NCBI GenBank assembly: GCA_019054805.1
Contig: JAHQIY010000014.1
Coordinates: forward strand, 1,736,001 to 1,800,000
Origin: Brachionus manjavacas
Lineage: Eukaryota > Rotifera > Eurotatoria > Ploima > Brachionidae
DNA length: 64,000 nucleotides
Direction: 5' to 3'
Numbering within the stretch: position 1 is the stretch's first letter; each line of letters starts with the position of its first letter. A model generated the notes under the pieces. That model saw only the letters and a program-made list of their open reading frames with translations. It was not told the origin of the DNA and did not search any database. Made by a program: the position numbers and the translations under genes. Positions 1 to 11,688 of the stretch are shown here, piece by piece.

Positions 1-1044
1 AAGCCACATTTGCTTTTTTCTCTAATTTGCTTTTCGTTGTTCTCTCTTTTTTAGCTTCTTTCAATAATGCTTAAATTAGCTTTTGTTGAAAGGTTCCAGT
101 TCACATCCTGAAGACACCCACAGCTTATTCAAGATGTCTTTTGTCATGAAAATACTTGCAAAGTGCAAAGGTGAAACTTACTATTAACAATAGAATAGAC
201 TATTTCCACTAATATTAATCGGACTGATCACAAGATATCTATTTAAATACTCAAAACCTTAGAATTATCAAAGGGAGCAGATAAACATGTGAATAAATAA
301 TAATATAAAATAAAATTACTCTTATTTCAACTTTTTATAAAAAAATTAACTAATTCAGTTAATATAAAATTTTAAAATTAATAATTGATATTTAACTTAA
401 GAAGTTAAAAATATTCTTTAATTTCTCTGGAATGGTTTGGTTGAAAATTTTAAATTTAATAATAATTATAATAATAATAAGCTATATCAGGAGGCCTGTG
501 GAGCGAGACTAGATGTAGTTTCGCTATAGTAGCTTTCTTTCTGCGAGAAAAAAAAAATGTTATTATTTTTGGTAAATTTTTTTTAAAATTAAATGATTTT
601 GTATTTTCTGGGACTGCTAAAATAAAAAATAAGAAAATAAATGCGGAGCCATATTAAGGCAGTTCGATCTCTGAAAGCTGCTCGAAATTTTCGAAAAACC
701 TTTGTAGAGGAAGCAATGGATGATTCATGGTATCTTAAGAATTTTTCAAAGAAGGTGACATGAATTTACACGATCTTTTACGCGAAAGAAGGCATAAAAT
801 CATCGAGGGTTCAGATTCAAGAGAGACTGTGGATGCTGAACAAAATTTAAAGATTGAGGAATTTGAACAGATATTTGTCTTCTCAATTGGAGTAATAATT
901 AATAGCTTACAAAAGATTGGTAAAATTTACATTATGTTGCAAAAGTTTAAAAAAAGAATTGTTTTTACTTATTTAATAAGCGACTTAATTTTTTTTGGTC
1001 ATCAATCTAAAAACTTTAAACCCAAAAAAAAAATAGATTCAATC
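1..1044. other. AT-rich flank, no supported gene
   Basis: No gene can be supported here. Two short overlapping open frames (641-760 and 760-1056, plus strand) have no recognisable domain and are probably transposon debris, because a Tc1 relic follows. The only structured piece is at 460-560. Read on the minus strand, a GC-richer block ends in repeated TTA triplets, as the 3' ends of other LINEs in the window end in triplet runs. It may be another LINE tail, but this is weak. Confidence 0.35.
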
Positions 1045-1300
1045 AATTTTGTATGAACTCAGCCAGAATCTTTAACCACTCTTTGTATAAAACCTCTTTT
1101 AAATGCTCATTAGATGTTCCTTTAGTGTTTACCATGTATGATCAAAAGTTCTCGATTAGGTTGAGATCTGACCAGTCGCTTGCTGGCGAGTGAGTGGTAT
1201 GTGCCGAAGCGCCATCTTGTTAAAAATTCCAGGAGTCATTTGGCCCAAAAAAAAGCTCAACAGATGGTAAAAGATTATTTCCAAGGTGTTGATGAAGACA
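1045..1300 (-). mobile_element. Tc1/mariner transposase C-terminal relic
   Basis: On the minus strand the peptide QDGASAHTT is followed by DWSDLNLIENF and, after a stop, EHLKEVLYKEWLKILAEF. This is the Tc1-type DDE transposase signature (family form QDnaPcHta ... SPDLNPIENlW ... kel...eW). It supplies the second catalytic Asp and the final Glu of the DD34E triad. In-frame stops and a frame loss upstream show it is dead. The N-terminal DNA-binding half is not visible. Family assignment is solid from the paired motifs; the element ends cannot be defined. Confidence 0.6.
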
Positions 1301-1409
1301 AATTGATTTATTCGTCCTGTATAAATGTTGTATATAACAGTACCTTTGTTCTGCCAAAGGTGCTAGACGCATTTTTTTACAAAATTTTTTGGCAATGTTT
1401 TTTTGTAGG

Positions 1410-2900
1410 GACTTTATATATTTTATTTATTTGTTTTCTGTACCGAGCTAGAGTTCCTTCAGAATTAATTATAAAAAAAATAAAATAAATTTAAAAATAA
1501 AGTAAATAAGCTTAAAAAAATGTAAGGAAAGTTAAATAGACATATATTGAAATAGGATATTACATGTGACACATGTTTACATTGTTGAAGTTTCAGGAAA
1601 AAAAGAGGAAATAGTAAGATAGCAATTACACAAAGGAGTTGGGTATTCAACATATCTTGATTCGAATCCTTCTTTGTATTCCTCCACTAGTCTGATAACC
1701 AATGGAATAGAATGACTCAGTCCTGTACAAACTCACTAAACTCAAAAAGCCGATCCGAGACTGTTAATAAATTAAGTTTATTGGAGGCCTCGTGATGCAC
1801 CATGCTTCATGCTTTATTCTGAATTGCTTGTAGCTTTCTGATATTATTCTTTATTTGCAGCGTTCTTTAATTTCGTCTACCAGCTTATTAAAATTTAACT
1901 TAGAATCAAATTTTATTCCAAGAAACTTTTTTTTTGGTTGACTATTATATTTCTATGAAATTTTTAAGCTATGATTATCAGTCTCTATTTTGTACTTAGA
2001 AAAGACTACTGAACACGATTTTTCAACTGATATCTTGATTTTCCACTTAATAAGCCATTGTTCTAGTTCGTTGGTGTATTTATTTGTCTTTTTTTTTGGA
2101 ATGAAGAATGTAGTTAAGAAAAGAGGTGACTTAATTTTAATCAATTTAAAAATTAAACCTTCATGCCAAACCCTATCAAAGGCTTTGGAAATACCAAAAA
2201 CCAGTCAACAAACTCTTTTTTCTCTATTAAATGACTCCAAAAATGTATTGAATTAAAAAGAAAAAATTATCAGATGTTCACCAGTGTTTCCTAAATCCAG
2301 CTCCTGGATAAGGAATTCTAAAAAATATTTTTCCAAAAAATTGTATAATCTTGAATAGACTATTCGTTCCAGTAACTTTCCTATACAACTAGTTATGCTA
2401 GTTGGTCTGTAATATAAAGGATCCTGTTAAGTAGAAGCCTTTTTTGAATAAAAGTAATGTTCGAAGTTTTACATGCTTTCCTAGCTTCTCGAATTAAAAA
2501 GTTCTACGATTTCTATTAATGAATTTCTAGGTAAGTTTTTTAACATTAAAATTATGAATTTGGTCAGGTCCTGATACCGCTTCATTCTTCAATCTTTTTA
2601 AAGCCAAAATTAATTCATTTGAACAAATTGGATCACTAAAACCTACCTTTAAAGAAGAATTCAGAGTTGGAATTAGCTATTTCGAAATCGTTCTCAGTAT
2701 TAATTAAATCTGAATATGGACCAAATGTTGAAGATATCAGTTCTCCGAAGCATTTTTCCTTTTCTTCATTTGTTTTTAATTCCTTGTCATTTGAAATCAA
2801 ATTTGGAATTTAATTTGATCCTTTTTTTGTTCTAAATTTATTTATTTTTTACCAAAAAGGTTTACCCTATATAAGTTCGGCAAATGAGTTCCTCGTCGAC
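1410..2900 (-). mobile_element. Degraded non-LTR retrotransposon (LINE family A), minus strand
   Basis: Reverse-transcriptase peptides can be followed on the minus strand across several frames. SGPDQIHNFNVKKLT (about 2520-2580) is a fingers/palm motif. TNELEQWLIKWKIKIS (about 2010-2080) follows the catalytic core. The C-terminal tail is near 1650-1760. The 3' UTR (1433-1480 on the plus strand: tgtaccgagctagagttcc) is shared with copies at 25.9, 30.0, 31.9, 35.2 and 40.1 kb. Stops and frameshifts throughout make it a pseudogene. I assign it to the CR1/Jockey-like group from the RT motifs and 3' architecture; no phylogeny was run. Confidence 0.7.
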
Positions 2901-3029
2901 TAAAAGAAAACAACAAAAATCAACTATTGATCATTTGATTTTCTCTATCTTCTCTTTTTTAAAATAGCTCAGTTTTGGGACTCAATTTCATACATAGACA
3001 ATGAAAAAAGACCCCAACGGATTTTAAAG

Positions 3030-3325
3030 GTTCTTTTTTAAAAAAGAATTTTTTCGTTATTTTTGGTTCTTTTTAGGTTCTTTTTGGTTCTTTTTGGTTC
3101 TTTTTCCTTTTTTTAAAAGAACCTTTATGGTTCTTTCAGGTTCTTTTTGGAAATTTTTTGGTTCTTTTTAGGTTGTTGAAAAAAAAAGGAAAAAGAATCG
3201 AAGATCTTAAGTAAAGAAATTATAAAAAACCAGAAAGAACCTAAAAGAACCTGAAAAAATCTGAAAAAATCTGAAAGAATCAAAAATATTCATTTAGAAA
3301 GTTTAAAAAGAACCTTACTTTTTTA
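3030..3325. repeat. GGTTCTTTTT / AAAAAGAACC inverted low-complexity repeat
   Basis: The left half carries repeated GGTTCTTTTT units (3060-3175) and the right half their complement AAAAGAACC (3235-3320). The two halves can fold into a long imperfect hairpin around 3185-3225. No coding sequence is seen in it. Confidence 0.7.
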
Positions 3326-3369
3326 TTCGAATTGATTTATACTGAAGTTTTGTTCTTTTTTTTAAGAGC

Positions 3370-3670
3370 ACCTAAAAGAACTAACAAGTTCATTGTCTAT
3401 GGGTCCTCAATTTTAACAAATGATGAAAAACGGATCTCATTTGATAATCCAGCACATCATGGCGAGTGGTGTGTGACTGGTGTAAAACTCATGACTTGGA
3501 ACATTTTTAGATTTTTAAGAGAGGTCAAACTGTTACTAGTAAGCTCTTTGGCCAACAACTAAGCCGAGTTTATCCACAACTCATTCAGCTGGGCATACAT
3601 TCGTGGAAAATTGGATTGATCCATGATAACGCTAACTCGCATGTTTCGAAAATGACTTATTAAGGTAATA
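3370..3670 (+). mobile_element. mariner transposase relic
   Basis: Across shifting plus-strand frames the pieces KRISFDNPAHHGEW, REGQTVTSKLFGQQL, YPQLIQLG and LIHDNANSHVSKMT can be read. They match the mariner order (yDNPkR.k.W; peGqTitadlYcqqL; HDNArpHva). The HDNANSH peptide contains the second catalytic Asp. Frame changes make it inactive. It lies between the AAAAAGAACC repeat and a LINE tail, so it is embedded in older repeats. Confidence 0.6.
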
Positions 3671-3689
3671 AGCATTAAATATTATTAAA

Positions 3690-4390
3690 ACAATTAGTAG
3701 TAGTAGTAGTAGTTTTGATTGTAGCTGGCTAGCCAGCGAGTGTGCTGATAAGGCACACTATGACAGCTGATGTGATTGATTGCTGCTCATCCAGCAATCA
3801 ATGCCTGCTTTAAAGCTGTTAACATTAGGGGCTTCAACTAATTGATTTGGCAGTGAGTTACATATGTTAGCGGTTCTGTTGAAAAAAAAGTTATCTCTTG
3901 TTGGAGCTTCGAAATTTCTTTGTGATATTTGAAGCAGTGATCTCTTCCTTGGATTTTGGTGACATTAAAATTGTTGCTTTTTTCAACCAATTCTATTCCA
4001 TGCATGAACTTGTATAATTGAATTAGATCATCTCTTTTTCTTCTTTCCACCAGATTTGGAATGTTCAAAACCTTCAATCTGCTTTCATACGGTTTGTTTC
4101 TAATTGAAGAAACAAATTTCGTAGCTCTGCGTTGAATCCTCTCAAGATTCTCACAATCCGACTTAAGAAATGGAGACCATACAGGCACAGCAAATTCCAA
4201 AAGAGGACGAACAAAAGTTAAATACAATGATCTTAATAACAAACAATCAAAACGAGCGAATAATTTCCTGATGCGACCCAACATTTGATTTGCTTTGTTT
4301 GTAGCCTCTATCACTTGATTTTTCCATTTGAGATTTGTATTGAAGATAACTCCAAGATCTCTTTCGGTTTCAGACGTTGATTACTGTTAG
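3690..4390 (-). mobile_element. LINE family B 3' end with CTA-triplet tail
   Basis: A minus-strand frame (4314-3838, about 158 residues) encodes the C-terminal region of a non-LTR reverse transcriptase: ATNKANQMLGRIRK, RPLLEFAVPVWSP, LERIQRRATKFV. It is closely similar to the copy at 54.96-55.46 kb. The 3' UTR contains the shared block cacactcgctggctagccag and ends in five CTA triplets (3700-3714 on the plus strand). A 5'-truncated copy with a triplet tail is typical of target-primed LINE insertion. Confidence 0.8.
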
Positions 4391-4704
4391 CTAGTATTTA
4401 AATGGGTATTTAGCTAAAAATCAATTTGGATATTAGATAAATAATTTGAGTGTTTAAAATATTTAAAGAGTGTTAATTAAAATTTCAAAGTATTCAAATG
4501 TTTATATGAGGTCTAAAAACATAAAATGAGTGCATAAAAATTCATTTAGAGTGTTAATTTATCTTAGTGGTTAATTGTTTAAATAAAAACAATCTAAATA
4601 TTCATATTAATGATTAGAAATTTTAAATTATTACATAAAAAAGTGAAGAATAATTATTACAATTATTAGAAAAGAAAAATGCCCACTTGGGAAATTTTTC
4701 AAAC

Positions 4705-5156
4705 CAGAGTTGTTTAAAAGTTTCAAGTCTCAAGTCAAGTCCAAGTCCGAACTTTCAAAATTTTTAATACTGAAGAAGAATTGTGAAGATTTTTATGCTA
4801 AAATTTCCAGAAAATTCCGAAATAATGCAAATCTATATGGATTAGACTACCCAAGAGTATAAATATTTTGAATTAAAGTCTGATCTAGCAAATTAAAAAA
4901 AGTTTTTTTTTTATTTTACTTTCTAAAAATAAATGCGTAATTCAACATTTCAAATTTTAACATCCTTAAGTATTGATTTTTAATGAAACAGCGTAATTTC
5001 AAAATTTCAAAAAAGTTAAATAGAAAAAAAAAACTTGCCACTTGGAATTCTTTGGCTCTTCTTTGGTAAAAATAAAATTCTTTGGTTCGCACTTTTGAAA
5101 AAAAAAATTTTAAATTCCGGACTTGAACTTTATTTTGAGACTTTTAAACAACTCTG
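4705..5156. mobile_element. hAT-like MITE with ~40-bp inverted ends
   Basis: The two ends are inverted copies. The left end begins CAGAGTTGTTTAAAAGTTTC, and the complement of the right end begins CAGAGTTGTTTAAAAGTCTC; both continue into a similar AAGTCC-containing stretch. The 8 bases outside each end (tttcaaac and attcaatc) agree at 6 positions, as expected for a decayed 8-bp hAT target duplication. There is no coding capacity, so it is a non-autonomous element. Confidence 0.55.
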
Positions 5157-5166
5157 ATTCAATCAT

Positions 5167-5376
5167 TTGACAACGCAGGTGATGCAGAAAACAGAGTCAA
5201 AATGCACCAAATATGATACAGCTTTAAAGATGCTAATTTTTCTATTAAGATTATTAAATAACTTTTTGATGTCTACTCATTTTCACGCAGATGCAACTTA
5301 CAAGCTAGTTTGGAAAGAATATCCTATACTAATTGTAGAAACTATTGATAAAGAAAGAGTTTTTCTTCCTTTTTAA
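5167..5376 (+). mobile_element. MULE transposase fragment
   Basis: The 69-residue frame contains HFHADATYKLVWKEYPILIV followed by VETIDKERVF. This resembles the MULE catalytic core, where the family shows DATYKlnw.gfPvlvvG..D..r.FhP. Only this piece survives; no N-terminal zinc finger or SWIM domain is adjacent. It begins a few bases after the 4705-5156 MITE. MULE relics also occur at 29.0-29.9 and 39.0-39.4 kb. Confidence 0.55.
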
Positions 5377-7228
5377 TTAGGAGTAAGTTAAAATTGAAAA
5401 ACGGAGAATTTTGAATTTTCAAGTATTCGAATTTTTCTTATACCCACTAATAAATTTTATGCTACTCAATAATCATTTTTATTCTATTCAATAATCATTT
5501 TTATACTATTCAATTATCATTTTTATAATACTCAACAATAATTTTTCTGTACCCAGTTTTTATTTCTTTTACAATAATTTTGAAAAAAAATAAAAACCCA
5601 AAAAGTATCTATTTCTACACATTAATAATTAACTTAATTACCCATTTAATGATGATCCAAACAATTTACTTTTTTTTTAGTTTTTGAGAATATCTAACTA
5701 AATTAAAAGATTTCTTTTTGAAACTTTTTGTGTGCTGTCATTAAGACGAAAACTTTTTTGCAAGTTTTTAAAAGCTTTTTAATCAGGATCCAGAATTCGT
5801 TATCAGACGAGTTTTAAAACAAGCTTGAACCAGATTAAATTCCAGTTCTAGTCGGTTTTAAAAATATTTTTTTATAAAAAGAAATATCAAAAGTAATTAA
5901 AAAAAAAAAAATTCAGATAAATGTTTCCTCATTTAAGTTCTTGTCTATTTTTTTACGGGCCAAAATTAAATAAACATAAACATAAGAAAAGTGAATAATA
6001 AAAAACTGTAGAAAAAAGTTGTTATGTGTAATTCACATAGTGGGAAATTTTTTTATGTTTTTTAATCTCTTTTTATGTTTATCTAATCTATGTTTCCTTT
6101 TTAGTTCATTGACTTATTCTATTAAAATTTATTGAATAAATCTAGAGCCGATCTTAAAGTTGAATTCAGAACCTATTTAGGAATGAATGGTGTGAATTGA
6201 AGCCTCCAGCAGCAAAAACAGGACTTGATATCATTTTAAACAAAATTTTCACTTATATCATCTATCTTTCTAAATAACTATTCAAAAATTTAAAGATTAT
6301 TTCAAAAAAATTAACTAGCATCTTTATTTGACTGGGTAAAAATAGGGAGTTTAGAATTGGTGATAAATTTATAAAATTAAACAAACACTATTAGAAATAT
6401 TTATTTTTTATTTTCTTCTTTAAATAAAGCGAAATTTAAGAAAAAAATTAATTAATTTTTTAATTTTAAAACTATTTTCAAATTTTGTATTAAAAATTAA
6501 TTACATATAAGAATTAAAATTCATTTTTATAATTGTAGATATTCTACACCACAATCAGGTATGAACCCAATTTATTCATTTATCCCACTCTTAAAAAAAA
6601 TAAAGTTTATTATCTCTATTACTAAATTTTATAAAAACTCGTTCCTAATTTCAACAATGTTAATGTAATTTTAATTAAAAATTTAAATTTTTTCTATTTT
6701 CAAAATTTGAATTTCACATCCTAACAACCACGTCAATGTCTAAATCTACATGCTAAGAGTATAAATTACTTTGATTTTGATATCTTTAAATGAATAAAAA
6801 TAAAAAAGATTGTTCTCGGCAAGCTTTATACCTTCGAAGTCTGTGTTGATAAAATGATCAGCTATTTTTTTAATGAAAGATTAAAATTAATATCCAAAAA
6901 AGCAATCAGCCCAAATTTCAAGTTATTTTTATACATGAAAAAATCAATTCTACTACTACAACAATTGCACGTTATGTAAATTTAGAAATTAAATTCAAAA
7001 AAATTAAATTTTCTAGCTGATAATTTCTTTTGCACTACGATTTTGAGTTTCTCTGCTCCTAAATCATTACATAAGCATTCGAATGCATGCTTCGACAAAT
7101 TGCACAAGCTCATTAGTGATTAATAATTTATTAGTATTAAAAACTCCCAATTTTGATACCTCACTATTTATTACTAATCTAGTATTTTTCAAGAAAATTT
7201 AGAAATTATTTTATGTCTTGTCCAAAAT
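5377..7228. other. AT-rich intergenic DNA
   Basis: No gene, RNA or mobile element is recognised. The stretch is dominated by A/T homopolymers with stops in all frames. It ends at the IPMK start and must contain that gene's promoter, but no motif stands out. Confidence 0.5.
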
Positions 7229-8340
7229 ATGGTCGAGAGTAGTGTGGAAACAATAGAGAGCACAGAAAAAAAGTCCAAAGATCTAACGCTCAAAGAATGT
7301 CTTTGTCCCTTGCCAAATAACTGTTTTCCTCTGGTTCATCAAGTGGCCGGACACTTTTACGGAAAAGGCCGAACTAAATTAGGTACATGATTTTTCTTCC
7401 CAAAATTTCCTCACTTTATTCAACTTTCCAAGGACTTTTGCAAACACCGGACGGTTTGGTCCTTAAACCGGTACAGTCTCCGCCAAGAGGCGAGCGTGAG
7501 CATAATTTTTTCAAGCGTCTTTTTCTTTCCGATGAGTCAGAACTGAATCAAGACGAAGTAGCCCTAAGATCTCTGTGTCCCACTTACCGCGGCTCACTAA
7601 TACATAATGACAGTATTTAAATTAAATTTTTTCTTCTAAACAAATTTTTATTCATCTTTGTAGTTATTTACATAAAAATGGATGACATGGCCTATGGATT
7701 TAAGCATCCGGCAGTGATTGACTACAAAATAGGCCGGGTAACCTATGATCCCGAAGCATCTCAAGAAAAAATAGCCAGACAGATCAAAAAATATCCACCA
7801 GTGGAAAAAACCGGATTTCAGCTGATTGGAATGAGAGTTTTTAACAAAGAAGACGCGACATTTTGCCATTATGACAAAAGTTTTGGCCGAAACCTCAGTG
7901 AACAAGAACTGATCCATGGTCTGGCTTTGTATTACCAATTTCATCAGACACCCCAAATCCGAGCCATCAAAGAAACAATTAGAAAATTCGAGGAAATAAA
8001 AGCCTGGTTCGAAAAGCAGCGGACCTACCATTTTTATGCTTCTTCTTTGATTGTTATCTACGAAGCGTGTTTGGAAGACATGATCAACCACGGTGTTACA
8101 AATTCGACCCAAGCAAGTGAGAACGAAATGAACAACAATGACTTGATGCTGGCTAATCACCTGAACTCAGTTCGCATTGTCATGGCGGACTTTGCGCACG
8201 TTTTTCCCGCAAATGACTCTCTTGATTTGAACTATTTGTATGGACTTAATAGGCTTATTGAACACTTAAAACTATTGATTAGTCCCGACTATAAATTCAA
8301 AGATGTTAGGACAAAAGATAGGAACAAGTTGAAAAATTAA
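7229..8340 (+). CDS. IPMK: Inositol polyphosphate multikinase (IPMK-like)
   Basis: The protein is predicted to phosphorylate soluble inositol phosphates (IP3 to IP5) and possibly PIP2, in nucleus and cytoplasm. Three exons, 7229-7382, 7433-7612 and 7664-8340, join in frame to 336 residues; the introns are 50 and 51 bp with GT-AG ends. Family signatures seen are VAGHFYGKG (39-47), LVLKPVQSPPRGERE (exon 2), the catalytic/inositol-binding PxxxDxKxG as PAVIDYKIG (127-135), YASSLIVIYEA (the SSLL-like motif) and ADFAHVFPAN with LNYLYGLNRLI near the C-terminus, which carries the metal-binding Asp. The start at 7229 was chosen because an ATG at 7213 hits a stop within ten codons. IPMK rather than IP6K or ITPK is inferred from the N-terminal LQxPDG context and short length; a search could decide. 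AATAAA-type signals follow the stop. Confidence 0.88.
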
Positions 8341-11300
8341 ACTGTTTTTATACTCAGATTTCGCGGAACAAATAATGCAATTCCTTTGCAATATGCAAGA
8401 GTTTGTATAATTTTTTTTAGATAATTCTTCCGTCGTATGTATTTTTTCGACTAAAGAAATTTTAATTTTTTTTTGTCAACGATCCAAAGAAACTAATTTT
8501 TTGTGCTTAGATAAACTTTTTTTTTAATTTCTAAATATATTTGTAAGTTTTATAAATTTTTTTTGACTGATTATAATTAATTTATAAATATTATAAATAA
8601 AAGATTTTAAGAATTTCAAAAAATTTATTTCATTCAAAGAAAAAACAATTGGATTTTGGTAAAATATCCAACAAAATTAGCAAATAATGAATACATTATA
8701 TTAATAACAAATAATTAGCAAATAATAATAAAATTTCTTACTTGATAAATTTCTTATAATGAAAAAATTTGTTTTTACCTTGAACAACTTTTACTTTATG
8801 TATGACCTTTATAAAAAAATTTTCTGCATAATTGGTTCTTATCCATAGCTCTTAACTCCACTCTCCCAAATTAACTAAAGTACTTATTTTGTTTTAATTT
8901 TTGAATTTTATTACTCATCTCATCACAGTTGCTGTTATTAGTGTGATAGATAAGCAGAAATTTGACTCAAATATTTAAAAAGGGTTATTTAATCATTTTA
9001 ATTTAAAATGATTTGATTTTATATTTATTGAATAAAATTAGCATCTTAAAAAATTTTCGTAGAGTGAGGGGTTTAAAGTATATGACTATAGCAGATATTA
9101 TCTTGTTTAAAAGAAGAAAAAAATAAAAAATAAATTAATTGATCGAAAAAATTATCTTTTGAGGAACATGTTTAATAAGTAGACGATTTTTTTTTGAAGC
9201 CTTTTTATTCATATTATAAAATAATAACTTATTTTAATTTTTTTTAATTTTCTGTTACTAAATCAAGCATTAATAAACATATTGGTCTAAAAAATTTCGA
9301 TTGATTTTCATCAATAATCATGGTCTTTGGCATTATTGGAATAATATTTAAGTTTTTCTATTTTCAAAAAGTTAATTAAATTCTTAGATTTATTTTGATA
9401 GAAAAACAATTTAAAATTTATAACAAGAGTTTCTTATTTTATAAGCAAAATTTGGAGAGCTAAAATTAAACATTGGCTTTGTATGAAAAGCTTGTATATT
9501 AAGTAGCATAGCCGTAATAAAATTTGAAAGCAAGATCATTTTCTTTTGATAAAAAAGAGTGATTATTTATTCAACGCCAAAAAAGTAGAAAATTAATGTG
9601 CTTTTAAATAAAAATTTACATAATTTAAAAATAAATTTTTTTAAACTATTGTAAATTTTGAATTTTAAATAATTTAAAATTACGCTAACTAACTTTGAAT
9701 AATAATTTTTAAAAAAGATTTTTTAATTTTCAAACTTAATCAAAAAAAATCTTTAAATTTCAAGCCTGTCAAAATAAGTCATCTATTAATTTTATCAATT
9801 AATAATTTTAAAAAACTAAATAAAAAAAACGATAATTAACTAAAGATTAATTAAAGGCAAAATCTAAGTCATTATTTAATCAATTTTTTTTAAATTGTTC
9901 ATTTAGATTTTTAGATAAATTTAAGATTTTGTTTAAATCTTAATCATATTTTTAGATCTTGATTTAAAAAAAAAGTATTTTAGTTTTATTTGAAAAAGAT
10001 TTAAAATTTTAGCAAAATAGTCAATTTAATATTTCCTTGGTAAAATGAAGTTAATTGATTATTTTATCGATTAGAATTTAAATTTAATTTTTTTGAATTT
10101 TTAAATAATTTCCGACTTGTTTACAATTAATTTGCTTTGTTTGCTTTAAAAAAATGGTTATTGATCCAAAGTTTTAGTTATTTTTTTCACTAAACATTAT
10201 TAATTATTAAGTAAACATTTTTTGCCTTGAATCAATTGATGCTATTTAGAAGAATTTTTAATTTACATCATTGCAAGACAAGAAATTTTTGTCGAATATT
10301 TTTCTAGTCATGAAACCATTTTATTTCTTAAAGTTTTTTTCTGCTCTAGAACAAAAAAATTTCCATATTATTCAAACTAATTACTTTATATCTAATCTAT
10401 TCAGATTTATTTTGGATTCAAAAAGAAAGCTAATCAACAGAAAAATAAAGTAAATTTTATTAAATAAAATTATTCATGTAATTAGACAAAGATTTTTTTT
10501 TTCAAAAAGTAACTTCAAAATTCAAAATCTAATTAATTTTGTTTATCATGGCCGAGTTTTGAATTCTTGGTATATTAAATTTCTACATCGCATGTTTATT
10601 AAATTCTCGAATTTCCATATTAAAACAGTAATTATACTATTTGTTTATTTTGTTTGTTAGATCCTCTGGGTTTTCTTTTAAAAAAAGTGATATTTTTTTA
10701 AAATTCTCATTTATGTGTTGGTTTTCAATAAAACTAGAAATTAGATATGAAATAATTAATTGAAATTCAAATTATTAACACAATATAGTTATTTTAGAAA
10801 GGGTTTAAAAATAAAAGAAAGAAAAAAATGAATGATGCAAAAATTTGAATCTTAAAAGTAATATTCATGAAAAAAAATATTCCTAGAATGATATAAATAA
10901 CTTTTGAGAAAATAGTACAGAATCTTTTCAGAATATTTGTAAATTAAATTTTTTAATACAATATGTCGGGATTTTTTTCAAAACTTTTAAATAAATAGGA
11001 TTAATGGTTTATTAAATATAAATTAAATAGTAAGTGACAAAAAATATTGGAATAGTAGAATATATGTGAATCGTTTTATTTTGTATTAAAAAATTAAATA
11101 TTCTGGTAAAAAGATGATCATAATTTCAATTTTCAAATTTTTTTTTATTTTTCTTTGATGGTGTTTTTAGCTTTTCACATGGATTTAAATTGATAAGATT
11201 GATAGATAGATTTAAAAACTTTATTGAATCATCAGAGTATTCTATCTTTAGTTCGGACTTTTCTTAAAAGAAACGTTTTTTACTAAAAAATTAACCTTTT

Positions 11301-11688
11301 TTTTGTTAACTTTAGTTATTCTTGTTTGCTTATTTGTAAGAGAATTTTTCACAATAATTGATTCTGATAGATTTTAGATTTCAATTTATTGACTAACTTA
11401 AATAAAGTAACAAAATGAAGAAATTAAAGATCAAAAAATAAAATTTTGAAAAATAAAAGGAACTCAATCTAGTTGAAAATTTCTGAAAAATGGAACCAAT
11501 AATCTAATTAAATAGATAGAATTGAATTTTTTTGCAGACCAAGGTACACAAAAAAACCCGAAGCATTTTTTTTACTTAATTATTCAATGTAAGTTCAGAT
11601 AAGAGAAAAAAATTTTTTTTCTATTGAATAAAAATTTTTATTTACAATTTAAACAAAATTTTACAAAAATTTTAAAATCTTAACATTT
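8341..11688. other. 3.3-kb AT-rich intergenic region
   Basis: I find no gene, RNA or clear repeat. A 60-codon frame at 10271-10453 is low-complexity and unsupported. A likely polyadenylation signal for IPMK lies near 8596. The far end holds the 3' UTR of the minus-strand gene that stops at 11689. Confidence 0.5.

Noticed and set aside
3700-3715. Microsatellite as an independent feature, also at 23415
   Set aside because: These triplet runs are the 3' tails of LINE copies.
7648-8160. 170-codon minus-strand frame
   Set aside because: Antisense shadow of IPMK exon 3; the plus strand has the kinase motifs.
10271-10453. 60-codon frame in the 8.3-11.7 kb gap
   Set aside because: AT-driven Phe/Lys/Asn composition, no motif, no splice continuity.
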